DNA of 64,000 nt from Effrenium voratum. Lineage: Eukaryota; Sar; Dinophyceae; Suessiales; Symbiodiniaceae. Made by a program: the position numbers and the translations under genes. The notes beneath the pieces were generated by a model that was given only the letters and a program-made list of their open reading frames with translations, was not told the origin of the DNA and did not search any database. The DNA is taken from assembly GCA_963377175.1 (NCBI GenBank), contig CAUJNA010002779.1, positions 1,782,882-1,846,881 of the forward strand, written 5' to 3'. Below are positions 28,073-41,845 of this stretch, one piece after another (positions within the stretch are counted from its first letter, which is position 1; every line of letters starts with the position of its first letter).

Positions 28073-28772
28073 ATGCGCCATTGTGGTCAAGCATTGCCAA
28101 CACAGTTCATGTTTCCACATGCGTTTCAACATTAACAAAAACTAACTCGCATCCTGCCTTCCGAAGGGCAGAAAGGCAGCAGACAAGAAAAGGGAAGCAC
28201 ATTCCCTGAAACCGATGGAAAAGAGGAATTAAGCCTGGCTCAATCAACTGTGAGGGCTCCATCAACTACGCAATCGTTCATGATGCCATGTGACATTTAC
28301 GCAACATGAACTGCGACCTGCAGGCCAGCCAGGCTAAACACAAGCACTCCGGGCCCCGCCTGCATCATCTGATTCATCTGTCCGAACATGGACCCGAACA
28401 GGCCTCCAAAGCCGCCTGGCCATTGAGAGGCGACAAATGCCGGGAATGATTGCCCAAGGCAGGCCATTGCCCTAAACGCAGTGGGCCGTAGAAACGACAC
28501 CCCGCTGTGTTGCCTCCATCTGGGTCACCTTGACATGCGCTTCTGGAAGCGTATGCGGGGCAATGCAGCAAATGGGCACGGCTTCTTTAGGAAACCGCCA
28601 CAATGTTGGTCTCCAGTTAAAAAAACGCAAAAACAGATGTACCCTGGAAAAAGACACACCCAAATCGAGGCGGGCATGTTTCTATGTGGAACGTCCCGCC
28701 CGCGGTGACGCAGGGCGTCTGGAGTTCCAGACCTATTGGAACACATGTGGAGTCCCAAGCACGTGTTATGGC

Positions 28773-28866
28773 TGTGGCTCAAAAAATGGTACCCAACATG
28801 GCCCCCTGGTAAATGGAAACAAAGACTAAAACCTGCGTAACCCTAGCTCCTTAATTTTGAGCCACA
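28773..28866 (+). mobile_element. MITE family 1, copy 1
   Basis: A 94-bp element with ends TGTGGCTCAAAA and TTTTGAGCCACA. It is flanked by GTTATGG on the left (with one extra C) and GTTATGG on the right after CC, consistent with a 7-bp target duplication. Other copies are at 34787, 40807 and 58828. Confidence 0.8.
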
Positions 28867-31176
28867 CCGTTATGGATGATGGGTGGAGGGGTTGGATGTC
28901 TTGATGAGGCGACCAGGGGCGCACAGCCTTGCTTGTTGTCACCGCGTCATTGCGCGCCGGTCAAGAACAAGTCATTGCGTGACTTTTTGAAGCTGACTCG
29001 CCAGAGTTGCACAACCCACAAGGGTGAACGCGAGTGCTGACGTCCCAAGTGTGACTGGAAGGTAGTGAAACGGTTGTGCGCACCACAGCGAGTGATCACG
29101 GTGAAGGCTTCTTGCACTCGACTCGCGTGAGAACCCTGTTGCCATCACCGGCAAGCCCCTTGATCTGGCGCGAGTTTCCAGGACAACGCTTTCATTCCCT
29201 TCTAGCACCGGACCCTTGACTACTGAGAAGCGACCGTGAGATGTGTCTTTAGCCCTGGGAAATCGCCGCCGAACCGAGGAACCTGGGCGGCCGGTGGCTT
29301 GCCGGCCTTTTCCCTTTCGAGGGGCCTGCAACAAACTTCAAGCTGAAGTTCGGACCAAGCCTGAAGAGTGGCTCCTGGCCACCTGGCCTTGTCTTTAACA
29401 GAAGTCGGTGATTGCACTGTTCCACTGTCCCACTTTGAAGATCTTCCTTGCAAAGCCCTCCTGTAAACAACAGCCCGCCAACACAAGACAGCATAAAAGG
29501 CAAGAACTGGCAGTTGCTCAAGTCCTGCTGCCTTTGTGAGAAAACACTTCTCTTTGGCAAATCTTTCGCGACTCTATCTCCGCGCCGCTCTCTGTGCAGC
29601 GTGCGCTCTGGACTATTCCTGCTGCATGCCTGCTTGCAAACACGTTCTTCAAGACACACAAGCATTCCACCTGCTCCTGCGTCACCAGGGAAACACTCAA
29701 GGAAGTGACAGCCTGAATCAGTACTCCAACCTGGCGCTCTAAACAAGGGCTGGAACGGAAGGTCTGGAACATGTTCCTGGCAAGGTCTGGAACGAAGGTC
29801 TAGAACAATGGTCTGGAAATGACCCTGTTCCGGACCTTACAAATTGACTCTCAAGCAACGCGGCTTGGCAAGACTGGAAGCTTCGCACCTCCACCGAAGG
29901 GCTGCATGTCGAACATGCCAAACCTCAGCAAACGACTTGCGACCTTCTTACAAAGTGCATCTTTCCTCCCAAGATTCTTGCAGTGGGCACTGGAGCTTCA
30001 TTGAATTCATGCGACCAGTTCATCCAGGTATTAGGTACCCCGCAACGGCTGAAATGCACATATCCCAAGCGCACTGGCCGTTCATTCAGAAAAGAAGTGC
30101 CCCCATACTTTAATACACACACACACACACACGCACACACTCTCCTGCCCGCCCGTCGCCCGCAAGCACACACGCATGCACGAACACACAAGCGCAAGCA
30201 CGCAAGCACGCAAGCACGCACACCGGCACGTCGGCCAAACTGGCTTTTGATTCTCACCGGTGTCTGCTGGATGAATTTGGCCAATCGTTGAGCGCCCAGC
30301 GGATCCTGCATGCTACGCTGCTGCACCTGGCGGAATCAACGGCTGGAAGACTTTGGCCAAAACGGTTCCGAAAGCTTTCCTTGCCAATTCCGCCGGCAAC
30401 GGCTATCATGGCAGAGTAGCTTCGTAGCCGGCACAAGACATGGATATTAGATATGTATTGCACCATGCCCAAGAGTACTCGCAGAGGCATCATAGATAAT
30501 AGAACCAACTCTTCCAGTTCATTGTAGCAGCTGCGCCAAACAACTCATGGGACTGCTATTTGGCTCTTGCAACAGCCAACATGCTGCACATTTGCCCAAC
30601 ACGCTACTTCCCCCCAACTGGAAGCTCCCATTGATCACTGAGATTGCCCTTTTTCACGGGCTGTAGAGACGATCTGCCAACTGAAAGTCCGCCAACTCCC
30701 GGGTTTCCCACTTTCATCTCTCCGCACTAAGCCTTTGCCCGGCCCGAACCGAAGGCACCTGCCGGTCTCCGGGCCTCAAGATCCGCAAGGAAGCTCGCTG
30801 TCTGGAGTGGTTGATGTGTAATGAGAGGACAAAACACTAAATATAGATAGACAGATCGACGGACGGATGCCACACATCCAGAGTCAGACTTCTGGCGCTT
30901 GGGTGAAGTGGTTACTTCAGTTTGGTCCCTGAAACTTGGTTTCACTCTTCGTTTCACCCAAAATGCATTGGACCGGGTCCCAACATGTCAGGCCAAGCTG
31001 CAACCATACCAGGGAAAAGCAAAGTAGCTGACCTCTGGGCCTTTTGCGTTACTTTTGGTTTCATGCTACCCCCGGGCCCTTCTCAGGCAACATGTTTGGC
31101 TATGCTGGGGGGGAAGACCTGGGGATTCCGGGCACGCGCAGCAATGTATGCCTTCAAGACTGAAGGCTGCCTGTTT

Positions 31177-31276
31177 TCAGATCCCCTAAAAGTGAATAAC
31201 TTTTAGTGGGTTCAATGGAAACCCCCCCTCAACACCAAAAAGCAAAAAAGCTAAGGAACCGGATGGCTGGGAGCCA
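31177..31276 (+). mobile_element. Short repeat family 4, copy 1
   Basis: Starts TCAGATCCCCTAAAAGTG, then an ACTTTTAGTGGGTT block, a CTAAAAAGC-type run and a GGGAGCCACC end. Shared with 44557-44662 and 62300-62457. Confidence 0.7.
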
Positions 31277-32723
31277 CCACGAAAAGTCACAATATGTGGT
31301 CCATTGTGGATATCTCTGATTGAGCGGAGGCTTAAGCTGGGATGGTTGATCGTTTTTGCAGTTGTTGCACTAAAGGCGAGTCTATAGCGCAAACACAACA
31401 AACAACACAGCAAGGGGCACTATGCCGAGTGCCTCTGATTAGCTGTCGCCCCAAAGCAGGAGGGAAACAAAACAGCCAATTTGAGATGCTCATGGTTGGC
31501 GGGCAGGCAATCAGACTGACAGTTCAGCCTGATTTCAGACTGGTTGGTGGGCCGGAAAGTAACCATTTACAATGCGTGGTCGTAGGTCCACGTTGCCCAA
31601 CTAGTTCTCATGGAAGCCAAACAAAAAGGCGTCGTCTCTTCTCGCTGGATGCTGAACCATACATATACGACACCAGTGACTTTCAGCCTATGCGGCAAGT
31701 ACTGTTCACAACGCAGGTTTCAGCCGCTGCCGCACCCGCTCCCTGCAGAGTGACTCGGGCTCCGGCTGCAACATTGTGAGGCTCAGGATGCCAAGTCTGT
31801 CCTGGGCTAGAGCATGGCACACTTTGTGCACGGATCAAAGCAAAGCTGGACAGCTAAGCCGGCCCTTCACCAAAAGCCTTTGGATGTACATGAAAACCAA
31901 TCCAATGAAGGTTCCTTGTAGTGATATCGAAGTGCGTTCCTCACGAAACTGGGATCATGCCAGCAAAGTAAGAGACGGCCCTATCCAAAAAACACATGCA
32001 CGTTTCTCTTTGTTTGCAGGCCTCAGTCATCCCAGCTGCTACAGTTCTCTTTGCCGACTCGGGAGTCCCCATTCATGTGCCAGCGAACAGCTTAAGTACA
32101 ACACCATGCACTGGTTTCGCGGACCGACGCTCAGTACGAATGACCAGGTTCAGGTTGCGACTGTCAAGATATTTAAATCATCGAGATACTAAAAGAAAGC
32201 CGCCCATCTAGCCTTACGAGACGTTCCAACACCTGCGTCTTATGAATGTTACAGTAGCTATTTGTTCTTGCTGTTTCGATCCGGACCTCATGATTGTCGT
32301 CATGGCCAACATCTAATACTCTTCCTGGGACACCCGTTTTCCAACGATCGGCATCCCGGACAGTTTAAGTATGTCGTTCTGATCCTTGTAGAGTTCTCTC
32401 CCAGAACTTCTCAAGCAACCCGCCTCTGATTAAAACGGCCAACAGTTGTCAGTAGTTCCATGGCCATTTCTCAAAGAATAGCTCTTCCCAACCACAGGTG
32501 TCCTCTTTGGCAAAATGGATGGCCCTGGTAGTTGATTGAACCACCAAAGGGCCCTCTATTTTTGCAACCAAAGCCACCAAAAAGGACAGCTACAGGTTCC
32601 CATACTCGGGTCCCTGGCGCGTGCCGGATCTCGCTGCTGCCATCCCCATGCGAGCCGTGCGGTCGGGGCGTGCAGGCAAGCCAAGGCATGCGAGACATGG
32701 GTCTGAAATTGAAGTTTGACCCT

Positions 32724-32800
32724 GTGGACATCATTTAGTTGAGATTTATGTCCACCAACCACTTTTCAAAAACAAAAACAAAAAAACATAAAATTCATAT
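32724..32800 (+). repeat. Short palindromic repeat family 3, copy 1
   Basis: GTGGACATCATTTAG with inverted partner ATGTCCACCAACC, then TTTTCAAAA and AAAATTCATATGGC. Shared with 46935-47012. Confidence 0.65.
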
Positions 32801-33480
32801 GGCATCAAACACTCCCTTCTCAGAGAACGCGTTCGAAAATCCGGCCGGAACCTCGCAAATAGCCATGGAGCCTCCCCAAAAATCGCTTGAAATTTTGAAA
32901 TCTCTCCCGGAAAGCCACGCCATGGCCTCCATGCGTCCCATGCTCGAGGGCTTTGCTGTTCAAAGAGTTTCGCCGCGCCCTCCCCCAATTTGTTTGACAA
33001 ACCAATCTGTCATAGTTTGGGACAACTCGTCGAAGCTCTGTCACAACCAAACATTTGGCAGTTCGGATGCCAACAGAACTCCAAAAGTCAGTGGGAAGCG
33101 GCAAACCTGCGGACCAGCCACATTTTGTCGGACGCTGAAGCTTGATTGCAAACCTAATAACTTCGTGCCAACAAACACCCAACCAAACGAGCGTCTCTGT
33201 GCGAATAAGTCTATTCAATGATGAGACTACAAACTCCTCAGCGAGTCAAACTCCATATATCCTGCAAGTGAAGACTCTGCAAACCCTGTATCCATGTGCT
33301 GCTTGGGCTCACCAACGAGCCACCCACGCCAAAACAAGGAAGCACTCCCCTGATCCATGAAAAGTCTGCAACTTCAACATCTACTCCTGACAACACGTGT
33401 ATGTATGTTGTGCACATCCGCACGCCAAAAAAAAAAAGGAAAATAAAAAAAAAGGTAGAATTCACATGTATGTTGTGCAA

Positions 33481-33523
33481 ATCTACCCCCCCCCCCCCCC
33501 CCCAAAAAAAAAAAAAAAAAACG
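33481..33523 (+). repeat. Poly-C followed by poly-A tract
   Basis: About 18 C followed directly by about 18 A. Shorter A runs lie just upstream (33428-33455) in a locally duplicated ATGTATGTTGTGCA context. Confidence 0.9.
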
Positions 33524-33741
33524 CAGGTGATATCCCCAACAGCATGCGGGGCTCTTTCCAGTGCTCGGACCACCCCCCAGCCCTCGTGGAACCCTGGTGG
33601 AACCCTCCTCTCCTGGAACCTTACCTCGGCGCCGCCACGGACCACCCCGGAGCCAATCTCAGACCCCAAAGCTTTCAGCGGTTGGGGAAAAAACAAACAG
33701 TAAAATTCGAGGGGTCTGCTTGGTCACACCCGGATACAGCT

Positions 33742-33950
33742 CATCAGCATCCCTTCTTTTCACCACTGGGCCCGGATGTCTTGACGTTTCAGCAGCTCCT
33801 TGCGCTGCCTCCGCTTCCAGGCGGGGTAGGCGTGCTCTTCGATGTGGCTGCAAGGCTGGCGAAGCCGACGGGAGCGACGATCCGCGCGGATCGGAAGCCC
33901 AGAGGACGGGGAGAAGCTGGGGACGGGGAACATAAGCCCAGGTATGCCCC
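33742..33950 (+). CDS. Possible isolated exon, unknown product
   Basis: A GC-richer + frame reads SPLGPDVLTFQQLLALPPLP and continues through FDVAARLAKPTGATIRADRK with protein-like composition, unlike its surroundings. No partner exon or family is recognised. Confidence 0.25.
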
Positions 33951-36900
33951 ACCCATACTGTGGATGATTGCGAAACTCATTTCGCACCACGAAGGGAAAC
34001 CATGGTTGAAGCCATTGTTTGTTGGTATTTACAGGGGAATCATCAGAAACCAGGGTTTCTTAGGTGGTGCAGGATTTCGTGCATCCACAGTAGCTTTCAG
34101 CTATCTGACCACACGCAGTCTGCAACACGAAATTTTAGCAAATGAGACAAACCGCCAGTTCCAGTAAGGGGATGCCAGTATGCTGACTGAGAAGTGGTAA
34201 ACCTTCAAAGTGTTGAAGGCTTAGCCAGACTCTGGTTTGGGCGGGTGAGTGGTAGAAGGCACGGAACAGGTCAAAGCACTGAGATGCAACCTCTTGGCAA
34301 AGTTGTTGGGAAACCACACTCGCTGTACCTCTTACCTAGATTCAAGACTTCAAATGTATGGTAAATCCAAAAGGAGTGAAAAGCAAGCTATCTCGAAAGA
34401 CATTGGCCCTGGATGCAAGATTAATATCTCTCATTATTGGTCTCAAGTAAGCCTTCCACAGGCAGTGTGTGTTTGGCCTTGGATATGCTCCTCACGCCGC
34501 AAGCCTTGTGTTTTCGTCATTTGTCGGGTCTCCTGATTTACAAGTTTCTTGTGATTGGCTTTCTTTCATATTCACTCCTTGCCTGGTTCTCACTTGATTG
34601 GCACTTTTTCAGCCGCTGGCCGACCTGTGCAGCGCTCCGTCTCCCCAGTGTTTATCCCAAACACAGCCTCCATCGCGCAAGATCGGTGTCAGGACGCCAC
34701 TCGGAGCTTCAGCACTGGCGCATGCTGGCCAAGAGCTCGATCCAAGTGCCGAAGAATGCTCTCCGCGGCATTCCCGTGATTATGGCTGTGGCTCAAAAAC
34801 TGGTACCCAAAATGGAACCCTGGTGGATGCATGGACCAAAACCTGCGTAACCCCAGCTGGTTAATTTTGAGCCACATCCATATTCCGTGGCAAGATCTCC
34901 CAACGCTCCTTGGCCGTTCTTGCTCATCTCGTGACTGCGAAGGCCCGATGTTCTCGAAGCGGTGCCACTGGACTAGTTCAATCTATTCATCTTGACGTGC
35001 AGTTGCCAGCAGCAAGCATCACCATGAAGACCGCCAAGCATAGACACACCGATCATTTTGGGAGATGCACGGCTCTTTCCAAGGTGATTCATGCGGCCTG
35101 TTGCATCCAAGGACGGCACATGTGCCCAAAATCTGATGTCCTTCCCATCAAAAACCGGACTCCCAAACTCCTCATTCACGCCCCAAACCATGCATTGTCA
35201 ATGGATTTTTCGGACTCAACAGTCCCCTGTTGGACTACCCAAACACAACCAAGGGCTTGGATCCCGCGAAGGAACCCACAGCTTCCACCAAGCTTGCAAC
35301 AGATCATGGAACCTCGACTTTCTGCTGTTTTTTTCAAAGTTGGGCAAAAAACATGTAGAACACACAACTTTGGTTTGCATCCACCACTAGCGCTACAGAA
35401 AGAGAGAGAGAGAGAGACAGAGACAGAGAGAGAGGGGGGTCCACTGCTTTCGACACAGAAAAAATATCCCTCCCGAAGCAGTTTTTCTGGCTCCCGGCCA
35501 GCAGCTTGGTGGGCTTCGGCTGCTGCGAGAAGTCCAGCTGCGACATCACGCGCTCGTCCTCGCGAGGCGAGGGATCGATCGCCCGGCCCACATGGGGCTC
35601 TGGGGACAACCCTGGTTTTAGCGGTAGGTAATGTCGAATTCACATGTCCATGGGCAAATATGTAAATATATATATATACACACTGATTTAGATAATTAAT
35701 TCATTCATTTATTTATTTATTTTTTCTGTACACATGGCACAGTACATACGTGTGATGCTGAACAGGAATGAGTATGTTGAGAAGAAACGAAAAGCAAGCT
35801 GTGTTGACTCCGCTACAGGCCCGCTCGGGCAGTGTGCCTTTTCAAACCTTTGGAGGTGTTTCGACCGTGTTCCACCTTTGCACAAAAAGGGAAAGGACGT
35901 CTTTTGCCAAAGGGGCAGTCTTTTCAAACTTGTTGGAGAAAGGTCTGGGGATGCGTTCTTGAAGGCCAAACCGGCCCCAGGTATACATATAATTATCAGG
36001 GGATTCATGAGAGTTACATGGGGTCCACGGCTCTCCTGCTCATAGAGGGGCGTGGTTCCATCCTCGGCGAATCTCCATGCCAGCGGTACCCGGAGAGCGC
36101 CTTCTGAAACCCAATCCGTGGAACCCCAGCCCATGAAACCCATGAGCCACATGAAACCCATGGAACCCGTGGAACCCATACACCGAGGGGTACCAAAACC
36201 CATGAACGCCCGTAAAAATCCATAGCACTCAATCATCTGGATCAACAAAACCAAGAACCCTTCTGACGCAAGGCCCGCACAGCCAAGTCCAGCTTCTCAT
36301 TGTTGTAGAAGAGTTCGAACCTAACGGGAAATTGCGGCTGGCAATTGCTCTCACCTTGCAAGAGCAATAGAGCATTACATCTCAGGGTTCCATATTTCCC
36401 CTTGAAACATCACCATGCCTTAGCAAAAGGATACATCACCTTAAATTTGCCCAACAGGCGATGCTTAAAAACACCAAAAGGGGAAATGCAGGGACCCCTG
36501 TATCTGTCGTTTGAAGCATAAACTAGACGTGCAGTGTGCAACTGGTACAAACTTAGCGCCCGCCAATGCAGCTCTCTCAGCACGCGGCAGACTCTGATAC
36601 TCTCCAGCCACCTGAAGTGTGGGCTCTCCCTTGCAAGCAGTGACGAAAGAGTTTCCTTCGTTTCTCGTGTTTGATGGCTTAGCAGATCGCCTGAAATCAT
36701 CGATCCTCAAATGTCAATGCATCCAACTTCACTGTTGTGCCCCAAAGGAATGTCGCACAAAACCAAAAAAGGCTAGTATTGACAGTCTGACAGGCTCAGT
36801 TTGCCAAAATCAGCCCCTAACGTTACGTCTTAGCATTCTTAAGATAGGGCAATCCGGGTAAAACGAGTGGCACAGTCAAGACACTTAATGTGTTTAAGAA

Positions 36901-39900
36901 CTAAACATTGAAACCCTTAATTACTTCACATCAGGTTCTTGTAGGACAACGTGTTTGGTCTGCTACCTCAACGTTGCCGTTTATTTGTTTTTGTCTCATA
37001 GATTTACAGGACATGTTCTTCTGTATGCACAAGCAACTCAGAACAAAAGTATGGCGAACGCAAACAAACCATTGGGCATATGCACAAATCGGTATGTTGA
37101 AAATTCAAATTGAGGGCCCAGGTAATCGTTCCTCTACTGTAGGTACGCTTTTGCCCTCATGCAACAGGTAAGCTGGCAACAAGCAAACGCGTGACCGCGC
37201 ACACACATACACAAACACACCCATAGAGACAAACAATCACACGCACACACACAACAAACAAACTCCACACACACAGAAGCACAACACACAAACACACAAA
37301 CAAACACAGGCGCAAACAAACACACACACACACCACACACACACACACAACATACCCTTCCACAACCACAAACACAACCCAAAACACAAGCAGACACACA
37401 CACACACACAAACATAGCATGCAACTCCAACAGCGAGCAAGCACAGACACAAAGCGGAAATCGCAATCTACCACCCTGGCGAGCAAAGGCAAACGCAAAG
37501 CCAATTGCAATGAGAAAGCGTCTTCAACTTCCTGCAGTGTTCCTTTGCATTCCAATATGAATATATTGTTGAATAAGTTTGAAAGCTACCAAGGTATGAC
37601 AAATTGCGTAGAAGCTCATCTGGCCCTGACGGAAAATTCCTATAGCAATAAAACATGAAAAACCTAGGTACTTCCCATGCGCTGGAATGATTCACGCAAG
37701 TCTTTATCCAGGCCAGTGGCGTATTGTGTGCTTCTCTGGCAGCCTATTGCCCTGGACCTCTCCATTCATCCCGCCGCACCAAAATGTGCAGGGCCCCCAG
37801 AAATCGGAGTGCAAGGAACATCAACTTGGACAAGGCACGGCGAACTTGGGGTCGACTCCGCCGGTGCCATCCAGAAAGTGGTAGATCACAATCTGATCTG
37901 CGCCGCCTCGCAAAACGCAAAAAATCTCGCACATGGGGAAATGCGAGCTCTCCATGCGTTTGCCTGGGACTTCAGGGAAACGCAGGGTCCCTTGATCCAT
38001 GTCAAAACCCCCTAGACATTGTCTGGCAATCAAAGGCTAAGGCTAACTTCTTGGGATGACAAAGGGACCAGACTCTATACTCATCCGTCACATCTTAAGC
38101 ATTGACAGTGCAGGCAGTGAAGTGCTGCAAATCGCAAATCTGGCTGACAAACACACAGAAATCTTCACACACAAACACAAATTTGCGCATGCATGACGTT
38201 GCAGTTTTCCGGGCGCCGCCGACTGAAACATTAATCTTCAGGAGAGCACTAGCTTCTCTTTCCTGCTAGAATACTCTGTCACCTTTTCTGATGGAAGCTG
38301 CAGGTCAATCTACGCAGAACACGAGTCCCATGTCCAGCTTTCCCAGTGGCCAGATTTCAGCAGCCTCCCGCCTGTCCATCCGTTCACCTCGCCGGAGTAG
38401 ACGGTGCCTGAGAAGCTAACAGTACATTACATTCCTGATTCTCTCGTAATCCAACGGAAAAGCCCTGACGATAGGGGAAAAAATCCCAATCGGTCACCTA
38501 GGAAACATTGGACACAGCTGCCACAAAGAAGGCCTTGTTTGAATTCGCAGCAAGTTGTGCCACAGAAACAAACCCTCTCCACCATGCTGATGCCTCATCT
38601 GCAGTCTTGCCAAGAAGGCTCAAACTTGAAGGGCGTCGATGCTTGCAGCATTGAGTGGCCCAGATCTCTCCTTCCACCACGAGGCTATCACACTTCATTG
38701 TCAGAGCGTGTGTAAACAATAGGAACAACGCAAGCAGACGTCTTGCTGACCAAACTATTAACAACCGCAAAAAGATTGAAGATGCATGCTACAATCCCAC
38801 ACATTCTCCGCTGCCAAACAAATGAAAGCTGATGAGCTGCCTGTTTCTGTGCTGGCTTCTCGTCCATGCTCTCAGGTGTGCATGGTGAGTTGTTTTTTCC
38901 CTGTGCAAAGGAACCAGGCACAGGCAGTCCAAGGTCACGCGATCTCAAGCAGTCCCAACAATATCCATTTCTTGCGGCAACTCCTGGAACATTGCAAGCC
39001 AGCAATGAACTGTCCTTCTGATGTGTCTAAGTATTTTGAATATGCTTGTTGTAATTGCCATTCATCCGGTTGTATGTGTTTGTTGTGTTTGTTTCGCTAT
39101 GTATCTCCTGCCTCATTCAAGGACCACAACTATTGACTAAACTACAACGCCTGTGCTCGCCTTCTGTCTCAGCGGCACTGGGCAAAGCTTTGACTGGGCC
39201 GAACCATGCCTGTGCAACAAGAGGACGCATAAACAAGAATAACAAAACAAACACAACAGTCACAAACAACTGGATGAACAATAATCACACCAAATATATT
39301 CGAAAATCAATAATGAGACAAAGCAGAAGAGAAAACATATTGAAGCAATGATGACGATGCCGATGCTGGTGCTGATTATGATAAAGAAGAAAACAACACA
39401 AACAAGAAGCCTGGCACCAAACCAACAACAAACCAAGCCCCTTCAACAATTCAGTTGTCTGAAAGCCGAGCCGCTGGTGACAAAGGCGTTCAGGGAGTCG
39501 AGGAAGGCCCAGCGAGGCAACTGGCCCACGGGGCTCCCAAAGAAGTCGTTCCACTGCAGGTCCTGCTCGGTTTGAAGAATGGCTGTTTTTCAAAAACAGT
39601 TGGATGCCTCTTGACACAGTGCTGAAACGGAAACCATTTGAAGCACGTCGACACAATATGACCTATTCACTTTTGCCCTATGCGGACATTTTCACGATTC
39701 CAACCCTAATTGCGAGGCACATGTTTGGCTTCATGCCCAAGCTCTACCAACCCTGGAGGGCATTCCAAGCACTCAAATCCACAGCCGATGATTTGTCTGA
39801 CTTCTCGTTGGCATGGGTGCTGACAGCTGTGCATCGGAGTCTGACCAGCCAAGCAAACAAGAGAACGAATAAGCGGTGGTCAAAACCCAAGGCCGCAGCT

Positions 39901-39990
39901 GAATTCCTAGTGCTTTGCGAAGCCTTTCGTGTACCTCTGAAGCAAACAAGCAAACAAGCAAGAAAGCAAGCAAACGCAATCCCAACCACA
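33951..39990. other. Gene-poor stretch
   Basis: No confident gene. It contains MITE copy 34787-34876, a GA run near 35398-35435 and a run of CCCATGAAACCCATGGAACC-like units at about 36110-36200. A CA-rich tract lies at about 37197-37420. A - strand frame at about 35609-35440 (REDERVMSQLDFSQQPKPTK) could be an exon but has no support beyond composition. Confidence 0.45.
34787..34876 (+). mobile_element. MITE family 1, copy 2
   Basis: A 90-bp copy with the same TGTGGCTCAAAA/TTTTGAGCCACA ends and the inner ACCAAAACCTGCGTAACCCC block. No clear target duplication. Confidence 0.8.
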
Positions 39991-39993
39991 CAA

Positions 39994-40500
<507 letters not shown>

Positions 40501-40806
40501 CAAGCAAGAAATCAAACAATCTACCAAACAAGACGCCGCATCCCTGAACCAGCGTGGGTCAGCCCTAAACCCACCATAAACCAGCCCCAGCCACCCTAAA
40601 CCACCCCTACTCAACCCAGCCTAAACCACAACTAGATTCACCCCAAGCCCCCCCCTTCCTAAAAGAGCCCCAAACATCAAGTCAACCAGCCCACAAAACC
40701 CAAAGTTTTTAGACGCGCTGAGGTCCGTCCTCCAGGCCCATGATGCCAGCAAACCTCAGCGAAACACAAGCGATGCAAGAACACTCGAGACGCTAGGACA
40801 TGTGGG

Positions 40807-40897
40807 TGTGGCTCAAAATTAAAGAGCCGGGGTTCAGGTGTTGGTCTCTGTTTCCATCCAAGGGGCCCAAAAAATGGTACCACTTGTTTGAGCCACC
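40807..40897 (-). mobile_element. MITE family 1, copy 3 (reverse orientation)
   Basis: A diverged copy in inverted orientation: TGTGGCTCAAAATTAAAG at the left end and GTACCACTTGTTTGAGCCACC at the right (read as 18-20-base pieces). An ATGTG word flanks both ends. Confidence 0.7.
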
Positions 40898-41392
40898 GCC
40901 ATGTGTGTGGTATGCGAAGCTCTCACCTCGCATGAGAGGCCTCGAGGATCGCTTAGCGAAGCACATGACACGAATTGGACCATCGAACACGGATGTATGA
41001 GTAGCTGTACGCGATATTGCCACAAATATTAGCCAACCGCTGCGCAATCCCAAAGCAGAATCAACATTGAACGCGATGTTTCAACATACTGCACAAGTGG
41101 TTCAACACGCTCCTGCTGCCCCGGCAAGATATCATACGAGTGACATGCCTGTTCGGCTCCTGCCTGATATTCAGCTACGCAGGCTTCAATACGCCTGCAC
41201 TTCCAGGCCTACCCACGCCTAGACGCGTGGAAAAACAAAAAAACAGCATGGCCAAGCAGCGCTTTCTGGCAGAACTCGTAGGGATGATGCCAGAGCCACA
41301 CTATCAGCTCCTGATCTCAGGATCTTGACCATGGACAAAACATGTGCCAATCCAAATGTTTGCTCAATGAAGCGCTAGTTTTGATCAACCCC

Positions 41393-41845
41393 TCAGCCAC
41401 TCCAAAGGCTGAAACAACTCACTCCCTTAGCTCTGGCTCTCGCTGGTGCATGGGCTCCTGCATGAAGCGGGCTGTGTCCGGATGCGATTTCATGAACACA
41501 ACCTGGCTGGCAGCTTTGCTCGTTGCAGTTATCACAAATCTTTGCAAAGCAGCCAACCAATGCTTCCGAGGTGGAACGTGTGCCAACACTCCACACACGC
41601 GGAATATGCCCCAGGGTCACCTGGGTATCTTTAATATCCTTTGCTGTCCCCAGTTTGACACCAGACTCATCAACAACCACTGGACCTCTGTGCATAGTGC
41701 CAGGCCAACAGCTCAAGTTGAGCCAGCGCAGTGTGCTGAAACCGGATAATAAGTCTTGCCAGTCACAATCCCCAGGGTCTGATGCATTTTCCCAGTGCTT
41801 GGAGTCGTAGATGTCGCTGCAAACGTATGTATAGCTATTCTGCAC
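41393..41845 (-). CDS. Possible exon, unknown product
   Basis: A - strand frame with protein-like stretches (DIYDSKHWENASDPGDCDWQ, then GPVVVDESGVKLGTAKDIKD). No family is recognised. It may belong with the glycosyltransferase-like exons upstream on the same strand, but I found no join. Confidence 0.2.
   Translation of the reverse strand: MQNSYTYVCSDIYDSKHWENASDPGDCDWQDLLSGFSTLRWLNLSCWPGTMHRGPVVVDESGVKLGTAKDIKDTQVTLGHIPRVWSVGTRSTSEALVGCFAKICDNCNEQSCQPGCVHEIASGHSPLHAGAHAPARARAKGVSCFSLWSG

Larger units (their letters stand above)
28100..33400. other. Gene-poor stretch
   Basis: No supported gene. It holds MITE-like copies at 28773-28866, 31177-31276 and 32724-32800 and a CA tract at about 30113-30230. 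A short - strand frame near 30250-30340 (QQRSMQDPLGAQRLAKFIQQ) is followed by a possible GT donor and could be an isolated exon. Confidence 0.45.

Noticed and set aside
24933..28135. + strand frames across 25-28 kb
   Set aside because: They have biased composition typical of antisense to the - strand retro-ORF and no motif of their own.
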